From positions 110,137,398-110,201,397 of the forward strand of contig NC_021673.1 of the NCBI RefSeq assembly GCF_000247815.1: 64,000 bases of DNA, given 5' to 3'. This document shows positions 1-11,346 of this stretch, in pieces; within the stretch, counting starts at the first letter, position 1; each line of letters opens with the position of its first letter. A program made the translations under genes and the position numbers. The DNA comes from Ficedula albicollis (taxonomy: Eukaryota; Chordata; Aves; Passeriformes; Muscicapidae). The notes under the pieces were generated by a model. It had not been told where the DNA came from. It saw only the letters and a list, made by a program, of their open reading frames with translations, and searched no databases.

Positions 1-857
1 GAATGCAGAAGTGCAAAGCAGAAGGAACAAAAGCACTGCTTCCCTTCTCTCCTCTGTTTCTATGCACTCAGTCAGTTAAGATGGTTCAGGATGCTGTCTG
101 TTCTGTGGGCAGCCTGTCATCCTCAAGCTGCTGTAACCTTGATTAAATCCAAGTACTTTAATTAGAAGAGAGCTGCAGCTCTGCATGGTTGTCCCCCACT
201 CTGCAAACAGCGGTAGGGAAGTACAATTACACATAGTGACAGATGGAGAGCACTAACGTAGGTGTTAAACCCCTGTGCAGCTCACAGCCCAACAGGGCTG
301 GTCAGCACCATGGCTCTTCAAGGAGAATGAGCTGGAGACTTGGAAGTTGGCAGAGTGCATGTGTCTTTTGTAGTAGGACTTAAAAATTGATGGCACAACA
401 CCCTTCATCTGCGTAGAGGCTTGCTGGGGAAAGCTAAGCAGTAACTTTTCCAGTCCCTTCTGGCCATTCTTCCCAGAGATGAGTCCTGGTTTTGTCATAT
501 TTTGGGAAATCATGCAAAAGAGAATTTGGTAAGAGCCTGCTTCAGGTAGGTAAACAAAACAATATGGAAGATGGTTTTAGCATTGAATTTTTCATCTGAT
601 TGCATTAAAATCTCTTATAAGAGCTGCAGAGTTGATCTTCAGCTCTCCTCTTTTACAGTATCTTCATTCTGAATGGATCCTTCACGTAGCAAGTCTGAGG
701 TCCATGAACTTGAAAAGGACAGAAAGAGGGAGAGAGAGAAAGAATAAGCTCATAGAAATTTTTTTTATCTCCTGATCAGCATCTTTCGAAGAGAGGCACT
801 CACAGGAGTTTCCACTGCATTGGCCGCAGTTAATGAGGCTGCAAGGGACTTTTCCTG
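1..857. other. Single-copy stretch, no gene recognised
   Basis: I see no coding exon with convincing splice signals, no RNA gene and no recognisable transposon here. Composition is ordinary A/T-rich vertebrate DNA with a short purine run near 720-745. The only open frame of note is an 82-codon minus-strand frame with no recognisable domain. Confidence 0.5.
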
Positions 858-1035
858 AGCAGTGACAAGTTCCCTTTTGAGTGCTCAGAGTAGCATCACA
901 TAGTATTTCCAGACTTAGCTACCTCTTTTGGAAGCTGGGCTCAGTCTCAGCAGTGACAAGTTCCCTTTTGAGTGCTTAGAGTAGCATCACATAATATTTC
1001 CACACTTAGCTACCTCTTTTGGAAGCTGGGCTCAG
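858..1035. repeat. Tandem duplication, 91-bp unit, two copies
   Basis: Copy 1 runs 858-948 and copy 2 runs 949-1035. Both begin with 'agcagtgacaagttccc' and end with 'gaagctgggctcag'. They differ at only a few positions (for example gctcag/gcttag, tagta/taata, ccagac/ccacac). Nothing suggests a gene. The modest divergence means a fairly recent local duplication. Confidence 0.9.
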
Positions 1036-2057
1036 CAACACTCCAGGATGGCAGCTATGGCACATAGTCCAGTGACTTTCTCCCTGTCGATTAAAGGGCT
1101 AATGAAGTAAGTCTCACTGTAGCTGGGATTTTCTCTGGGATCTTTTGCAGCCCCACAAGGAGAATGGGGAGAAGGGTGAGATCTTTCAGCCTCAGAATGG
1201 TACAAAAGAATCTTACTGGTGCAAGTACAGCTGTGGAAAACAGAGGGTTTATTGTTTCACCCATGTTTCATGCACAGCCAGGGGAGTTCTATGAAGCAGT
1301 CACACTTGGGGGAAGGGGAGGAAAAAGCATTGTTTATTCAGTAGGGAAATTATAGAGACATGACCAAACATTGCTCCTCAAAAGTGCAGCACTGCTCAAA
1401 AGCCAACATCTGAGGTAATTTATTAGTAGGATTTATGCTACTGAGCAAACTATCTGGAGAATACAATAGAAACTAGTTCCAGAGCACCTTGGCTTCCTGA
1501 TACTTGTGAAATCCAAACAACAAACAAAAAAGTCAAGATTGCTATCTATACTTCTTTGAACACATAAACTTCCATCTCAAATTTGCCAAGGGTAAGCGAG
1601 CACCATCCAACTGCACTTTTTTTCTCTCAGTCTGCTTAAAAATCAGCACTAAGAATTCCTCCTTGACTTTAATAAGGGTAGAAGGGAAGGGGTAGAGGAA
1701 GAAGGAAGCAGCTTTCCAGCTACTTCAGACAAACAGCTGGGTTGTGAGGTAGAGGTAGGATAGGAAGAGCCCTGCTGATACAGTTTCTGGGATGCAACTC
1801 TGCCTCATCTCAAGAATTGCCTTTGTTGGCTGGAATGTTGCAGCTCCTGGGAGATGGAGTCAGGACATTTCTCCTTGCTGCCCCTGCCCTTTTCATTTCC
1901 TACAGAAAAAATGCTTCCATACAGACTTTTGCTGCAGTTAAAGGTCTGCCAGGAGCATCGCTGCTTCATAATTCCCCCCCATTTGCTTAAGTGCATGAAT
2001 TCTGGATTTCTCCTCGCCTGTCCCAGTGTGTGCTGGAGGGGAGGGGAGGCCACAGAC
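1036..2057. other. Single-copy stretch, no gene recognised
   Basis: No exon, RNA gene or transposon is recognisable. A 63-codon plus-strand frame near 1164-1355 has no domain and no splice context. The segment turns GC-richer toward the duplication that follows. Confidence 0.5.
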
Positions 2058-2218
2058 ACACAGAGGCAGCCCTGCTGGCTGAGCCCTGGGGATGTGTCTG
2101 CTCGGCCTCCAGCAGGCAGATATGGGCTTTCTTCCACAGAGACACAGAGGCAGCCCTGCTGGCTGAGCCCTGGGGATGTGTCTGCTCGGCCTCCAGCAGG
2201 CAGATATGGGCTTTCTTC
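2058..2218. repeat. Tandem duplication, 84-bp unit, two near-identical copies
   Basis: Copy 1 is 2058-2141 and copy 2 is 2142-2218. About 77 bp, starting 'acacagaggcagccctg' and ending 'gatatgggctttcttc', are identical. The unit is GC-rich for this window and is a multiple of three. It therefore creates four overlapping pseudo-ORFs on both strands with an internal peptide repeat. These frames have no domain, so I treat them as by-products of the duplication. Confidence 0.92.
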
Positions 2219-2864
2219 AGCCAAAAGCTGCACACAGGGGTTACCTTGCTGCCTGCCTTGTCTGCCTCCAGCTATGTGGCTTTATCTGAAGAACATAAGG
2301 CTTGAACCCAGGGCTTGAACCCTTGATCAACCCAAGATTTGATACCTCCAGCGGATCAATCAGCTCTTGGTGGTACAGCTGTGTAAGGAGACCTCGTCAC
2401 TGACACTGCATGAAATTCTGAGAGCGAATTCAGGGCTGATTTTTTCCACCTAGATGAAAGGAATTGGTGTGTTAGCAGAAGGAACAACTTCTGGTCCTTC
2501 TGTAGATATGTTATTTTTGCCAAAGGACAGAAAAGGTTCCTAGATCACAGGCAGCCTGAAGGCTATAATCCAGGAGAAGATAAAGGAGAAGCACGACTTG
2601 AAATAAAAATTGCAGGTCATGTCACTCCAAAAAAAGCTGTGCTGCAGTCATCACAAAAGAGGAGGGTATAAACACAGAAATACAGTGGGTTTTGAACAAC
2701 AAGGGAAAGAAAACTAGTGAACATTAAAGATGATACTCTTTAACATTTTCTTCAGGTCTCTGGAATTACACCACCACTGTTGGCAAAATTTGCAGACAAC
2801 CATAAGTGATGAACAGAATTGGGGACAATTACATAGTGATTAAATACATTGGAAGAATAAGATC
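2219..2864. other. Single-copy stretch, no gene recognised
   Basis: Ordinary A/T-rich sequence. I find no gene, RNA or mobile element signature. Confidence 0.45.
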
Positions 2865-3136
2865 TTTTTTTTAAAAAAAAGCATTTCATGCTAAAAATAC
2901 AAGCGGAGGGAGGTGGTCTGTGGGGTAGGGCAGAGGAGGGAGAGAGTGCTCTGAAAAGGAGCTTTTTTTTTTAAAAAAAGCATTTCATGCTAAAAATACA
3001 AGCAGAGGGAGGTGGTCTGTGGGGTAGGGCAGAGGACTTTTTTTTAAAAAAAAGCATTTCATGCTAAAAATACAAGCGGAGGGAGGTGGTCTGTGGGGTA
3101 GGGCAGAGGAGGGAGAGAGTGCTCTGAAAAGGAGCT
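2865..3136. repeat. Tandem triplication with a truncated middle copy
   Basis: Three copies begin with a T8/A8 run followed by 'gcatttcatgctaaaaa' and a purine-rich 'ggagggaggtggtctgtgg' segment. Copy 1 is 2865-2962 and copy 3 is 3038-3136. Both carry the terminal 'gggagagagtgctctg' segment. Copy 2 (2963-3037) stops before that segment and is about 24 bp shorter. The copies are almost identical apart from the length of the T/A run and single-base changes. The junctions fall at the T/A homopolymer. Confidence 0.92.
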
Positions 3137-6100
3137 GAAAATGAACAACCTGTGGTACTCAGTAGGTCTACAAAGAGAAGGAATAGTCTTTTGTGAAAGC
3201 CTTGTGAGACAAATACTGGTGTGCTACCTGCAGACCTTGTGCTCACATGGTAAAGGGAAGGTGGGAAGAACAGAAGAGAGCCGTGAGGAGAGTCACAGCG
3301 ATAGTTGTGCTGTGGTGTATGAATGCAAGACAGAAAAAAATTACTGGCTATTGAAGGGCTCTAAATTCGAGCTGATGGCTGGAAGTTGAAACCACAGAAA
3401 TTTACATAGGAAGTGAAGTGCAGTTCCCAATACAGAGGGTGAGTAAATGTGAAGTAAAGGAGCCAGGGAATTGTTGGGGTATTATTTCTCAGTATCTTTA
3501 AATCAACATAAATCAGGGAATAAATTGCTTGAACAAATATAATTTTTTTTCCTTAAGTTTGATGAATCTTTCATCCTAGATGAGTCACCACAGCTTGTGA
3601 GCATAAGGGAATGTGCTGGTTTGTGCTTGCTTGGAAAGGCAGTGTTCAGGGTCTGTTTTGCCCCTAGTAGATTCACACAGACATTTTGATTTTGTAATGG
3701 GAAAAAAGATATAGGATAGTTAAAGGACAGTAGAATATAACAGGATCAAAGCCCGTGTCACAGGAATAGCAGTAATTAAAATACTCTGATCTGAGTGTAA
3801 TGGCAATGGCAGGTTTTTCATTCCAAAGGTAATGCTGCTGAAACTTTTAATGCTTGCTCATTTCTCTCAGTTCTACTAATTGTGGGGCACTGAAATCTTT
3901 CTGTCTGAGGAAAGGATCCCTTGTAACTGCAGGGAGATAATCTCTGCTTCACCAATTTTCTTATGCTCCTTTTGAGATGGTTGCACAGGTTTCCTGTGCC
4001 AATTCTGCCCAAGTTTGTTGTGCCTTTTGATGCTGAAGAAATAACACTGCAGATGATCTTGAAGGTCACATGAAGGCAGGAGAGCTGCAGAACAGCATGG
4101 CTTTGCACCCAACTGCAAGCTGATTGGGAAGAAAATGGTTGCAACTGGACAGCCTAGGTCCTGCTAGCCTAAACCTCATGGGGACAAATGTCTTTTTTCA
4201 TCTAAAGTGTTAGCATTTCTTACTGGAACTGTGCAATGAAAAGAAATTAACCCCCCTTGTGGGATGTGATGTTCCATTATCTGATATTACCATCTTTGTT
4301 TATCCACTCCTACTCCACAAACCCTGAACATGTGCTACATGTCCTTAGGCATCCATTGGTTAATTTACTTGTGCAGAGTAAGGCAACAAAATTATAATAA
4401 TAAATTACAAAACATAGTACAACTGGAACAAAGATGCTCTACAAAAATTCTTCCTGCTTTTTTTTCCTTGGTATTTCTTCTCAGCCAGAGATATAACATA
4501 AAACTACAGGTCAAAGTATGGTCTGTCACATTAATAAATCCTATGAGAAAAGCTAAATAATTCATTAAAACAAATTAACACATTAATAAGAACAGAAATA
4601 AGTTAAAATACAATAAAATATTATTAATACATCTCAGCCTGTATCTAGAGCCTGTTTAAAGTGAATCTATGCACAGTTAATGGGAAACTGAGCTCAAGTT
4701 TTTGTATGATTATGTATAGGGCAGATCATGCAATATTATATAATCTGCAAGGTGTTTAATCTCTTTAGCACTTCTGAAATGAAGCTATATGAAATCTGGA
4801 CTTCAGGGTCCTCAGCTACTGTAGTGATGGGAATTTTAGAAGTAAAGGAAACTGGTAGTCAGAAAATAGCATATATTTTTGTGGGACTACACTCCATAAC
4901 CTCCCACTGCAATTTCCTATCTTTGTAATTTCTTAGTTTAAATAGAAATACTTGAGTTTTTCAGTTTAAATAGAAATATTTGGGTTGGAATAAAACCATC
5001 TGAATTCTGGATAAAATAATGACAAATTTAATTGTCACACATTTCTTTTGAATGTGTTGTTAGATCTATTTTCACTGCAGCATTGATTCATGACATTTTC
5101 CTCTTTTTGTAATGGGATTTCTGTGGCTGCAAAAAAAAATATGAACAAAGGAAATTGTTATGGGAGAAAAAGCTAAAGGCATTTTGGAGGCCAGGAAAAT
5201 GAATTACAGTGTAACCCTTCTGAGCTTTTTGGGTGAGGACAGAATCTGAAGTCCTGCAGAGTGAACACATTTATGTGCTATCCGGGGAATGATGATTTCA
5301 TCGGGACTTTCCAGACTTGGCATTGAAGAAACAGGTCTCATCACTCTGAGATTTTTGCACAGCAACAATTTGACATCCTGAAGTAAACACTGTGGGGTTT
5401 GTGACTTCAGTTTATCATGTGTTTTACATCCTTGACACATAGGTAGATGATCCAAGAACTCAGAGAAATTCCTAATTTGAATAGACATCAAATACCAGGT
5501 GCAAAGCAAAGTTTTGTCAGTGAGAAAACTGTCTTTTTTTATTCTCTGGAAGAATTTACAGTCCATGCTCTTGAGCTAAGAGTCCATGAGACAAGTCTTG
5601 CTTTTCTCAGGGGAAGGCTGGGCTTTTCTATCTCATCAGTGCTGTGCTCCCCAAGGACTTTGGTAAGAGATAGTACTTGGATTTTCTTTTTAATTCAGCA
5701 GATGTTGTGGAGATAAAAAGGCTGCAGTGGCAGCAAGGGGAGTTGAGGTCTTTGAGTTTTCACTGCTGCAGAGATACAATAGGAAAGAAAGCTGAGGCTA
5801 AATCTTGATTTCAAAGAAAGAGGGACATTTCCCTCTTCTACTGTAATAAGCAGTGATAGCTGCAAAGGCATTCCCTGTCTTGCAATGCAATAATTTGTTT
5901 GTCTTTCCCCTGCTCACAAGCACGACCCTTTCTGGCTACCTGATGTTAAATATTGGTGGCCCAGCCTGGGAGACAGCACGGCACTCTGGGCATAACCTCT
6001 AAGAGAAACATGTAGGTAATTTGGTGAGTTGTGAGAAACAGGTGGCTCCTGAAAGCAGACATGTAGAGGTAGGAAGAGTACAGACAGGGGCACACAGCCA

Positions 6101-7063
6101 TTTGGTCCATGTCACCAACACCTTCTGCCCTGGAAAGGCAATATCTCCAGCAGAGTTGACTATGAGGAAAACCAGGAGAAAATATTCTAGAGCAATTTTC
6201 CATCTTCCCTTCCTTGTGTCCCCCCTGGTTTTATGAGGTACATCATAAACCAGTGCCAGTAGCTTTGCCACGACAAAGCCCCAGATGCTGCTCTGGGTGA
6301 AACCCATCTCTGCAGGGGCTGAAGTCAGGGCCATGTCATGTGCCTCCAGTGCCTTGTCCACTTGTCACTCAGGAAGGAATTAAGCTGCCTTCTGGATAGG
6401 TGCCCACAAAGGATGTGATAACTCTGCTCTGGACATGCCCTGGTTCTCAGTGTTGACCATACAGAGGCTCAGATGCCTGAGGAAGTTACTGCCACTTGTC
6501 CTCAGAGCCTGCAGGTTTTTAACACTGCTTCCCACAAAAGTTTTCACCAAGGACTTGCTCCTCAGTATGCATGTTGAGATGCACTAAATGCAGTAAATGC
6601 AATAGTACTTGACTTTCTGTCTAATACTAAGATATGATGGGACTAGTTTGAAACTCTCTTTTTGCCACCTCAGCAGCAAAACAACAGATTCAGTGTGGGT
6701 CAGAAGGCAGGAACACCCCATGCAAAGTGAGTCCTGGTTCCATTTAAAGGGGCTTTATACTTTCCCTACTTAACTAAGCCCTATGGAAACTTCCAGGATG
6801 CTCCAGACCCATGGAAGTGTATTCCCTCTGTCTGCAGTTCAGCAGCTTGGGGCAATTAAGGGCAGAAGGAGCCTTCAGAGGTATGGGTATCCCTGCTGTG
6901 CTGCTGCTGGTGGTCAGCTTCATGGTAATTTTGTTTTTTCCTCCTATTTTTTTTTTTTTAAACCTTTATGTGGGCTAACTCTCGGTCCAGTGGTGCAGAT
7001 GTTCATCAGCCTGCATTCTTTTGAAAATAATGGGGTATTTGTAGGGCAGTGATTGTCCCCATT
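3137..7063. other. Long single-copy stretch, no gene recognised
   Basis: No exon or RNA gene is recognisable. Short frames of 60-120 codons occur on both strands without domains. A small imperfect direct repeat of about 31 bp with the core 'agtttaaatagaaata' lies at about 4935-4982. A T run of about 12 bases sits at 6948-6959. The region 4560-4630 is very A/T-rich. Confidence 0.5.
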
Positions 7064-7139
7064 AAAAAAAAAAAAAAAAAAAAAAAAGAAAAAGAAAGAA
7101 AAAAAAAGAGGAGAAAAAGAAAAAAATAAGAAAAAAGAC
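7064..7139. repeat. A-rich tract (24-A run plus GA-interrupted tail)
   Basis: A pure run of about 24 A at 7064-7087 is followed by A-rich sequence with scattered G to about 7139. It could be a retroposon poly(A) tail, but I see no recognisable retroposon body upstream and no target-site duplication, so I call it simple low-complexity sequence. Confidence 0.85.
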
Positions 7140-7799
7140 AAACCCCCTTATCCTTGAAAATGAAAAAGCATGCCTCTCCTACTCTGTCATCTCTTCTAAC
7201 ACATTGCACTGAGGGTTAAAGGCGTGTCTCCATCTCCTCCCCAAATGTCTTTATTAATAGCTTTCAAGTATTGGCCTCCTTAGGCCATGGACAGATGCAG
7301 CTCTGGACATGCTAGAGGCTGCATAGCACTCAAGGAGATAAGACAGTTTAGTTTAACACAGCACGAATGATTCCAGCCTCAAGTCCCAATCAAAGAGATT
7401 TACAGCTGTTTTAAAAAGACAGTAACGTTGACTTGACTGGTGAAAGAATGCATGAAACCATTCTCAATAAAAGGTCTGGTTTTAGCAAGTAAATAAATAT
7501 TAGAAGCAGAACGCACACAACTTGATTGTTATTTCATTAAAAATTAGCACAGTAGCCTAATTGTAACACACCACCAATATTTGTGCTTTTGGAATTAACA
7601 GTCAATATCCCACAAGACAGACACATCCTTTAGTTAAAACAATTATAAAACAGACATTGAAACAGATCTCCTTTGTCACCATTTAGGAGCAATTTAATGC
7701 ATTCTGTTCCTAATATTTTATGATGCAGAAATTCTACTCTCTAATTTCCTTTTCAAGCTTCTATCCCAAAGGGGTTTTAATTTGATATTTTCTACTTTA
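7140..7799. other. Single-copy A/T-rich stretch
   Basis: No coding or RNA gene seen. The interval about 7500-7700 is A/T-rich with several homeodomain-like cores (for example 'aattag', 'cctaattg'). Whether it is conserved cannot be judged from one sequence. Confidence 0.4.
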
Positions 7800-8110
7800 A
7801 TGTAAGAGACCTTGCTCGGCACCTCCCCGGATCAAGCCCTGGGAGAGGCATCAGAAGCTCAGAGCGAGCCAGCCGTCCCCCTCTGCAGAGGGACAAAGGG
7901 GCCCCACGCCACGAGAGGGGTGCCTCAGCACGGATGCTAATGAAGTGACCATCTGCAATCCGCATCAGATAATTATGGGCTGGCTCCCCCGGCTGCGCTC
8001 GGTGCTGGCACAGCCTGGTGGGCGGCGCGCTGGGCTGCGGGCTGCTGGTGCCCGGGCAGGGGCGGCGGGGCTGCAGGAGCGGATCATGTTTATCCCTTCA
8101 CCACGAGGCA
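7800..8110. promoter_or_regulatory. CpG-enriched islet, candidate regulatory element
   Basis: I count roughly twenty or more CpG dinucleotides here, while flanking kilobases have very few. Inside it, at about 7930-7980, are 'gctaatgaagtgaccatctg', an E-box (CATCTG) and the homeodomain-type palindrome 'ataattat'. The GC-rich part 7985-8085 follows directly. This combination fits a CpG islet of an enhancer or alternative promoter. It could also be a GC-rich exon or untranslated exon, but no open frame longer than about 74 codons spans it and no domain is recognisable. Function is inferred from composition only. Confidence 0.35.
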
Positions 8111-10476
8111 CACAACCTGCTGAGCAGACAGGTGCTGGCTGTGCCCATGTCCATGGGCGATGAAGCCTGCTTGTCCTAGTAGCTGACATCTATATCTAGA
8201 TCTATCTGGATTTTTAAACTGATACAACATGAAGAATGTCACTCTCTGTTACTGTATGTGTGTATCTTATGGATATCCTTTAAGCACAATGCCTTGACCA
8301 TGTCTGCCCTGCTTTCTTCAGCTGATGGATTTTGCCACTGTAATAGGCTATTGTTTTCCACAGTTTTTTAAATTTATCCTTCAGTTCAAATGCTTCTGGA
8401 CATGATTACAGTTAGACTCTTTCCCCAGTACTTCAACAACTCTATTGTTTCTACTTGTGCTTTAAAAATCTTTAGACTTCATCTTAATAAAGCTCAGCTA
8501 TTGAAACCAAAGTAAATTCTGCCTTAACATATTCAAAAACTTTAGAAGAAGCCTACAGAGCTAAGCATGCCTAAGCCCTATTGATGTCTCAGGGAACCTA
8601 TTACAATACACATACTACACCACTGCAGTAAGTTTAGTGCTTCCTTTTGTCTTCCTTTTTCTGTCTCATATCCAGCTGCTTCACTGCTGGTATTAAAAAT
8701 ATTTTATTGTCTTTGCTTGGTCCAAAGTTTAAGTAAAGCAAGCACAAGCTTTTATAAAATACGATCCCAAGATTTTCTGTGAAAAACAAGGATGACATAA
8801 ATTTTTACATCAGTGTACTTTCTTCAGTAGTATTTGAGACCTTGCTACAAAAGAACTAGAGCCAGCTAGACAAAAAGACAATTAGAAATAAAAGACATTT
8901 TTTTCCTGTGAACAGGAAAAAATTCCACTAAATTGAGTCTTCACTGTCTTGCTTGCAGGAGGAAATAATTAAACTGTATGGTCAAAGCACTTTCAAGAAA
9001 ACATTGTGGGTGTCACCCAAGGCAAGATTGGCAAGATAACTCTTATCTAGTCTTTGGTCCGTTTTAGGTAGGCAGCATCCTGTAGCAAAGCCTTTTCTGT
9101 TCCAGACCGGAGCTGGAGTCAGAGCTGGAAGACAAGAGGGTGTTTCAGGTTTCAGCCCAATTCTGGGCAGCTGCAGTCCTGCCCTGCTGCTTGCCTGCCC
9201 TGGAGATCCAGCAGGGGCTCACTGGTGGGTGCACTGTCACTGCTCCCCATCCTGTCCCCTCCTGGGTAAAACCAAGGCGAGCATTTTCTCCTTGTGCTGG
9301 TGGTGACAGCCTTTGAGCAGCATGGGTTTGTGTGGAGGTAATGAGGTCTTGGTGTGTGATCACCACCTGCCAGCAGAGGTTTACAGAGGATGGGGTTAAC
9401 GGGACAGCACTTCTCTCTGCCAGCCCCTGGCAGGCACAGAGGTGGTGACAGCCATCCAGCTGTGCAGCTTCCCTTCCTGCCACACTCTGGCCATTGAGCA
9501 GCTGAATCCAGGCCCAAGAATACTGCAGGTTTCTAGCAACATGCCTGCACACACAAGGAGGGATAACTCCAGGCAAGTGGCCCTGAGAGAAAATACCAGG
9601 CCTTTGTCTCAAAGCAGCTTTGTGCTGTACATCCTCACATACAATCTGAGGCTTGTCTTTTGTAACACTCCCTAATTCCTCAGAAGTCTTCCCTTGCCCC
9701 CATATGGTGTCTGGCTGACACACAGGGAGTCACAGAAAGAGAAATTGCTGTGGTAGGTAGGACTAGTGGCTAATCTGTTGGGATTATACAGACATTGTCA
9801 CATGCCTTTAAAACTCAGTTTCATCTTCTCCCTCCAGGCTGTTTTCAGCATCCTTGATACTCTTGTAGATAAATGAAGCTGGCAGACACCACCTTTATAA
9901 ACATTGAATTTTTCATCTCTCTAGTAACCCATCTGACCCTCTGCAGGCTTGTCCACATTTTGTAGATGCTCAGGTAAGGACTAAAACAGCAGTGAAAACC
10001 TTGCAGCAGTTCTTTGCAGTGGAAAAGGCCAGTTAAAAATTGAAGGCAACAGGACCTGGGGCACACTCCTGCTTCTAGGGTTGCAGCTGTTTTCCTGGGA
10101 TTCCCTCCCTCAGGAGCTGCTTTTAGGGCTCTTGAGCTTAGCTGGTGCCAGAGCTGCTTTGCACCTGTGTCACAGCTCAGCCATTACCGAGAACAAAGAG
10201 AGAAAGATCATCTTTCCTTCTAAGGAGATTTTTGAGTAAAATGAGTGGTTTTAGCTGGCAGGAGGCAGAGTTTACAGATCCACTCATCCACTCCCCTTGC
10301 AGGTGTGCAGCTGTCTCTCACCTTCTTCTCTCCCATCGTTAAGCAGATGGAGGAAAAGGGGCTGCAATCCAGACAGGTGTGAGGAAAAGGCTTTGGGGAG
10401 GGTCCAGGACTGAGGTAACAACTTTATATTGCCCTTTGGACAGAAATTCAGCCATACTTTTTGTTCTCCAGCCCCG
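8111..10476. other. Single-copy stretch, no gene recognised
   Basis: A/T-rich to about 9000, then GC-richer at 9100-9560. A 192-codon minus-strand frame at 9145-9723 is the longest non-repeat frame in the window. Its translation shows no domain and no biased codon pattern that I can see, and a second minus-strand frame overlaps it. I regard it as a chance frame in GC-rich DNA. Confidence 0.45.
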
Positions 10477-10582
10477 CCAAATGATTGAATGCAAATGAAA
10501 CATCCCTTCTTCTCCACAGCTGTGAGGACCAAATGATTGAATGCCACTGAAACATCCCTTCTTCTCCACAGCTGTGAGGACC
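10477..10582. repeat. Tandem duplication, 52-bp unit
   Basis: Copy 1 is 10477-10528 and copy 2 is 10529-10582. Both start 'ccaaatgattgaatgc' and end 'cacagctgtgaggacc'. Differences are limited to a couple of bases (caaatg/cactg). It creates a repeated peptide in minus-strand frames that have no other support. Confidence 0.92.
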
Positions 10583-10917
10583 TAAAGAGCACAGCTGTCT
10601 GTTTCAAACACTGCCAAGGCCACAGAAGGAGTTTGCAATAAGAAAAGTCACCACAGTGAGTGCTTGAGTTATGCACAAAAAGGAGGAATTTGTGATAGGA
10701 AGGTGCTAATTCCAGGGCTGGCCAAGGTTAACATCTGGTTAACAAATCCTGGTTAATGCATCCAGACCAAAGTTCCTGCTGCAGCACACCATGGGAAAGG
10801 AAGGAACTGCTCATACTGTCAAACAAAGATCACCCATGTCTGACCAACGACCACTGAAGCATCCCCAGACTCGTTTCTGGTGCCTTTTACCAGAGGACTG
10901 CACATGAGACCTTATCA

Positions 10918-10988
10918 CTCTTAACAACAATCTGAAAGGAGGGCGTAGCCAGGTGGGAGGTAGTCTCTTCTTGCAAGTAACAAGTAAT
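10918..10988 (+). mobile_element. Short CR1-type LINE 3'-region fragment
   Basis: The sequence 'ctgaaaggagggcgtagc' followed by 'caggtgggaggtagtctctt' and 'gcaagtaacaagta' matches, as I recall it, the avian CR1 segment just downstream of the ORF2 stop region. Only about 70 bp are recognisable. The downstream part is replaced by the triplicated segment beginning at about 10990, so the fragment is truncated on both sides. Confidence 0.6.
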
Positions 10989-10989
10989 T

Positions 10990-11346
10990 TATTTTTTTTT
11001 TAAGAGATATGTATCATTATCACTAGCAAAGAAACTATGCTTGAAGAACAATATCTGCTGCAAAGATTTGCAAATCCTAATTCAATATATTTGCATTAGT
11101 GGAAATATTTCCTTTATTTTTTTTGTTTGTTTTTGTTTTTAAGAGATATGTATCATTATCACTAGCAAAGAAACTATGCTTGAAGAACAATATCTGCTGC
11201 AAAGATTTGCAAATCCTAATTATTTTTTTTTTAAGAGATATGTATCATTATCACTAGCAAAGAAACTATGCTTGAAGAACAATATCTGCTGCAAAGATTT
11301 GCAAATCCTAATTCAATATATTTGCATTAGTGGAAATATTTCCTTT
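10990..11346. repeat. Tandem triplication with a shortened middle copy
   Basis: Three copies share a T-rich start, 'aagagatatgtatcattatc' and 'gcaaagatttgcaaatccta'. Copies 1 (about 10990-11115) and 3 (11221-11346) extend through 'tttgcattagtggaaata' and 'ttccttta'. Copy 2 (about 11136-11220) ends right after 'aaatcctaat', about 35 bp early. A T/G-rich spacer at 11116-11135 separates copies 1 and 2. Copy-to-copy identity is nearly complete. The pattern (full, short, full, with T-run junctions) repeats that at 2865-3136. Confidence 0.92.

Noticed and set aside
1805..2318. Overlapping 82-154-codon frames with an internal peptide repeat
   Set aside because: The peptide repeat comes from the 84-bp tandem DNA duplication, whose length is a multiple of three. 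Frames are open on both strands at once.
858..3136. Regularly repeated blocks that could suggest a CRISPR array
   Set aside because: Repeats are directly adjacent duplications without unique spacers, and the DNA is vertebrate.
7064..7139. A-rich tract as a processed pseudogene or SINE tail
   Set aside because: No recognisable retroposed body or target-site duplication next to it.
9145..9723. 192-codon minus-strand frame
   Set aside because: No domain, signal or splice context, it overlaps another open frame on the same strand, and GC-rich DNA yields such frames by chance.
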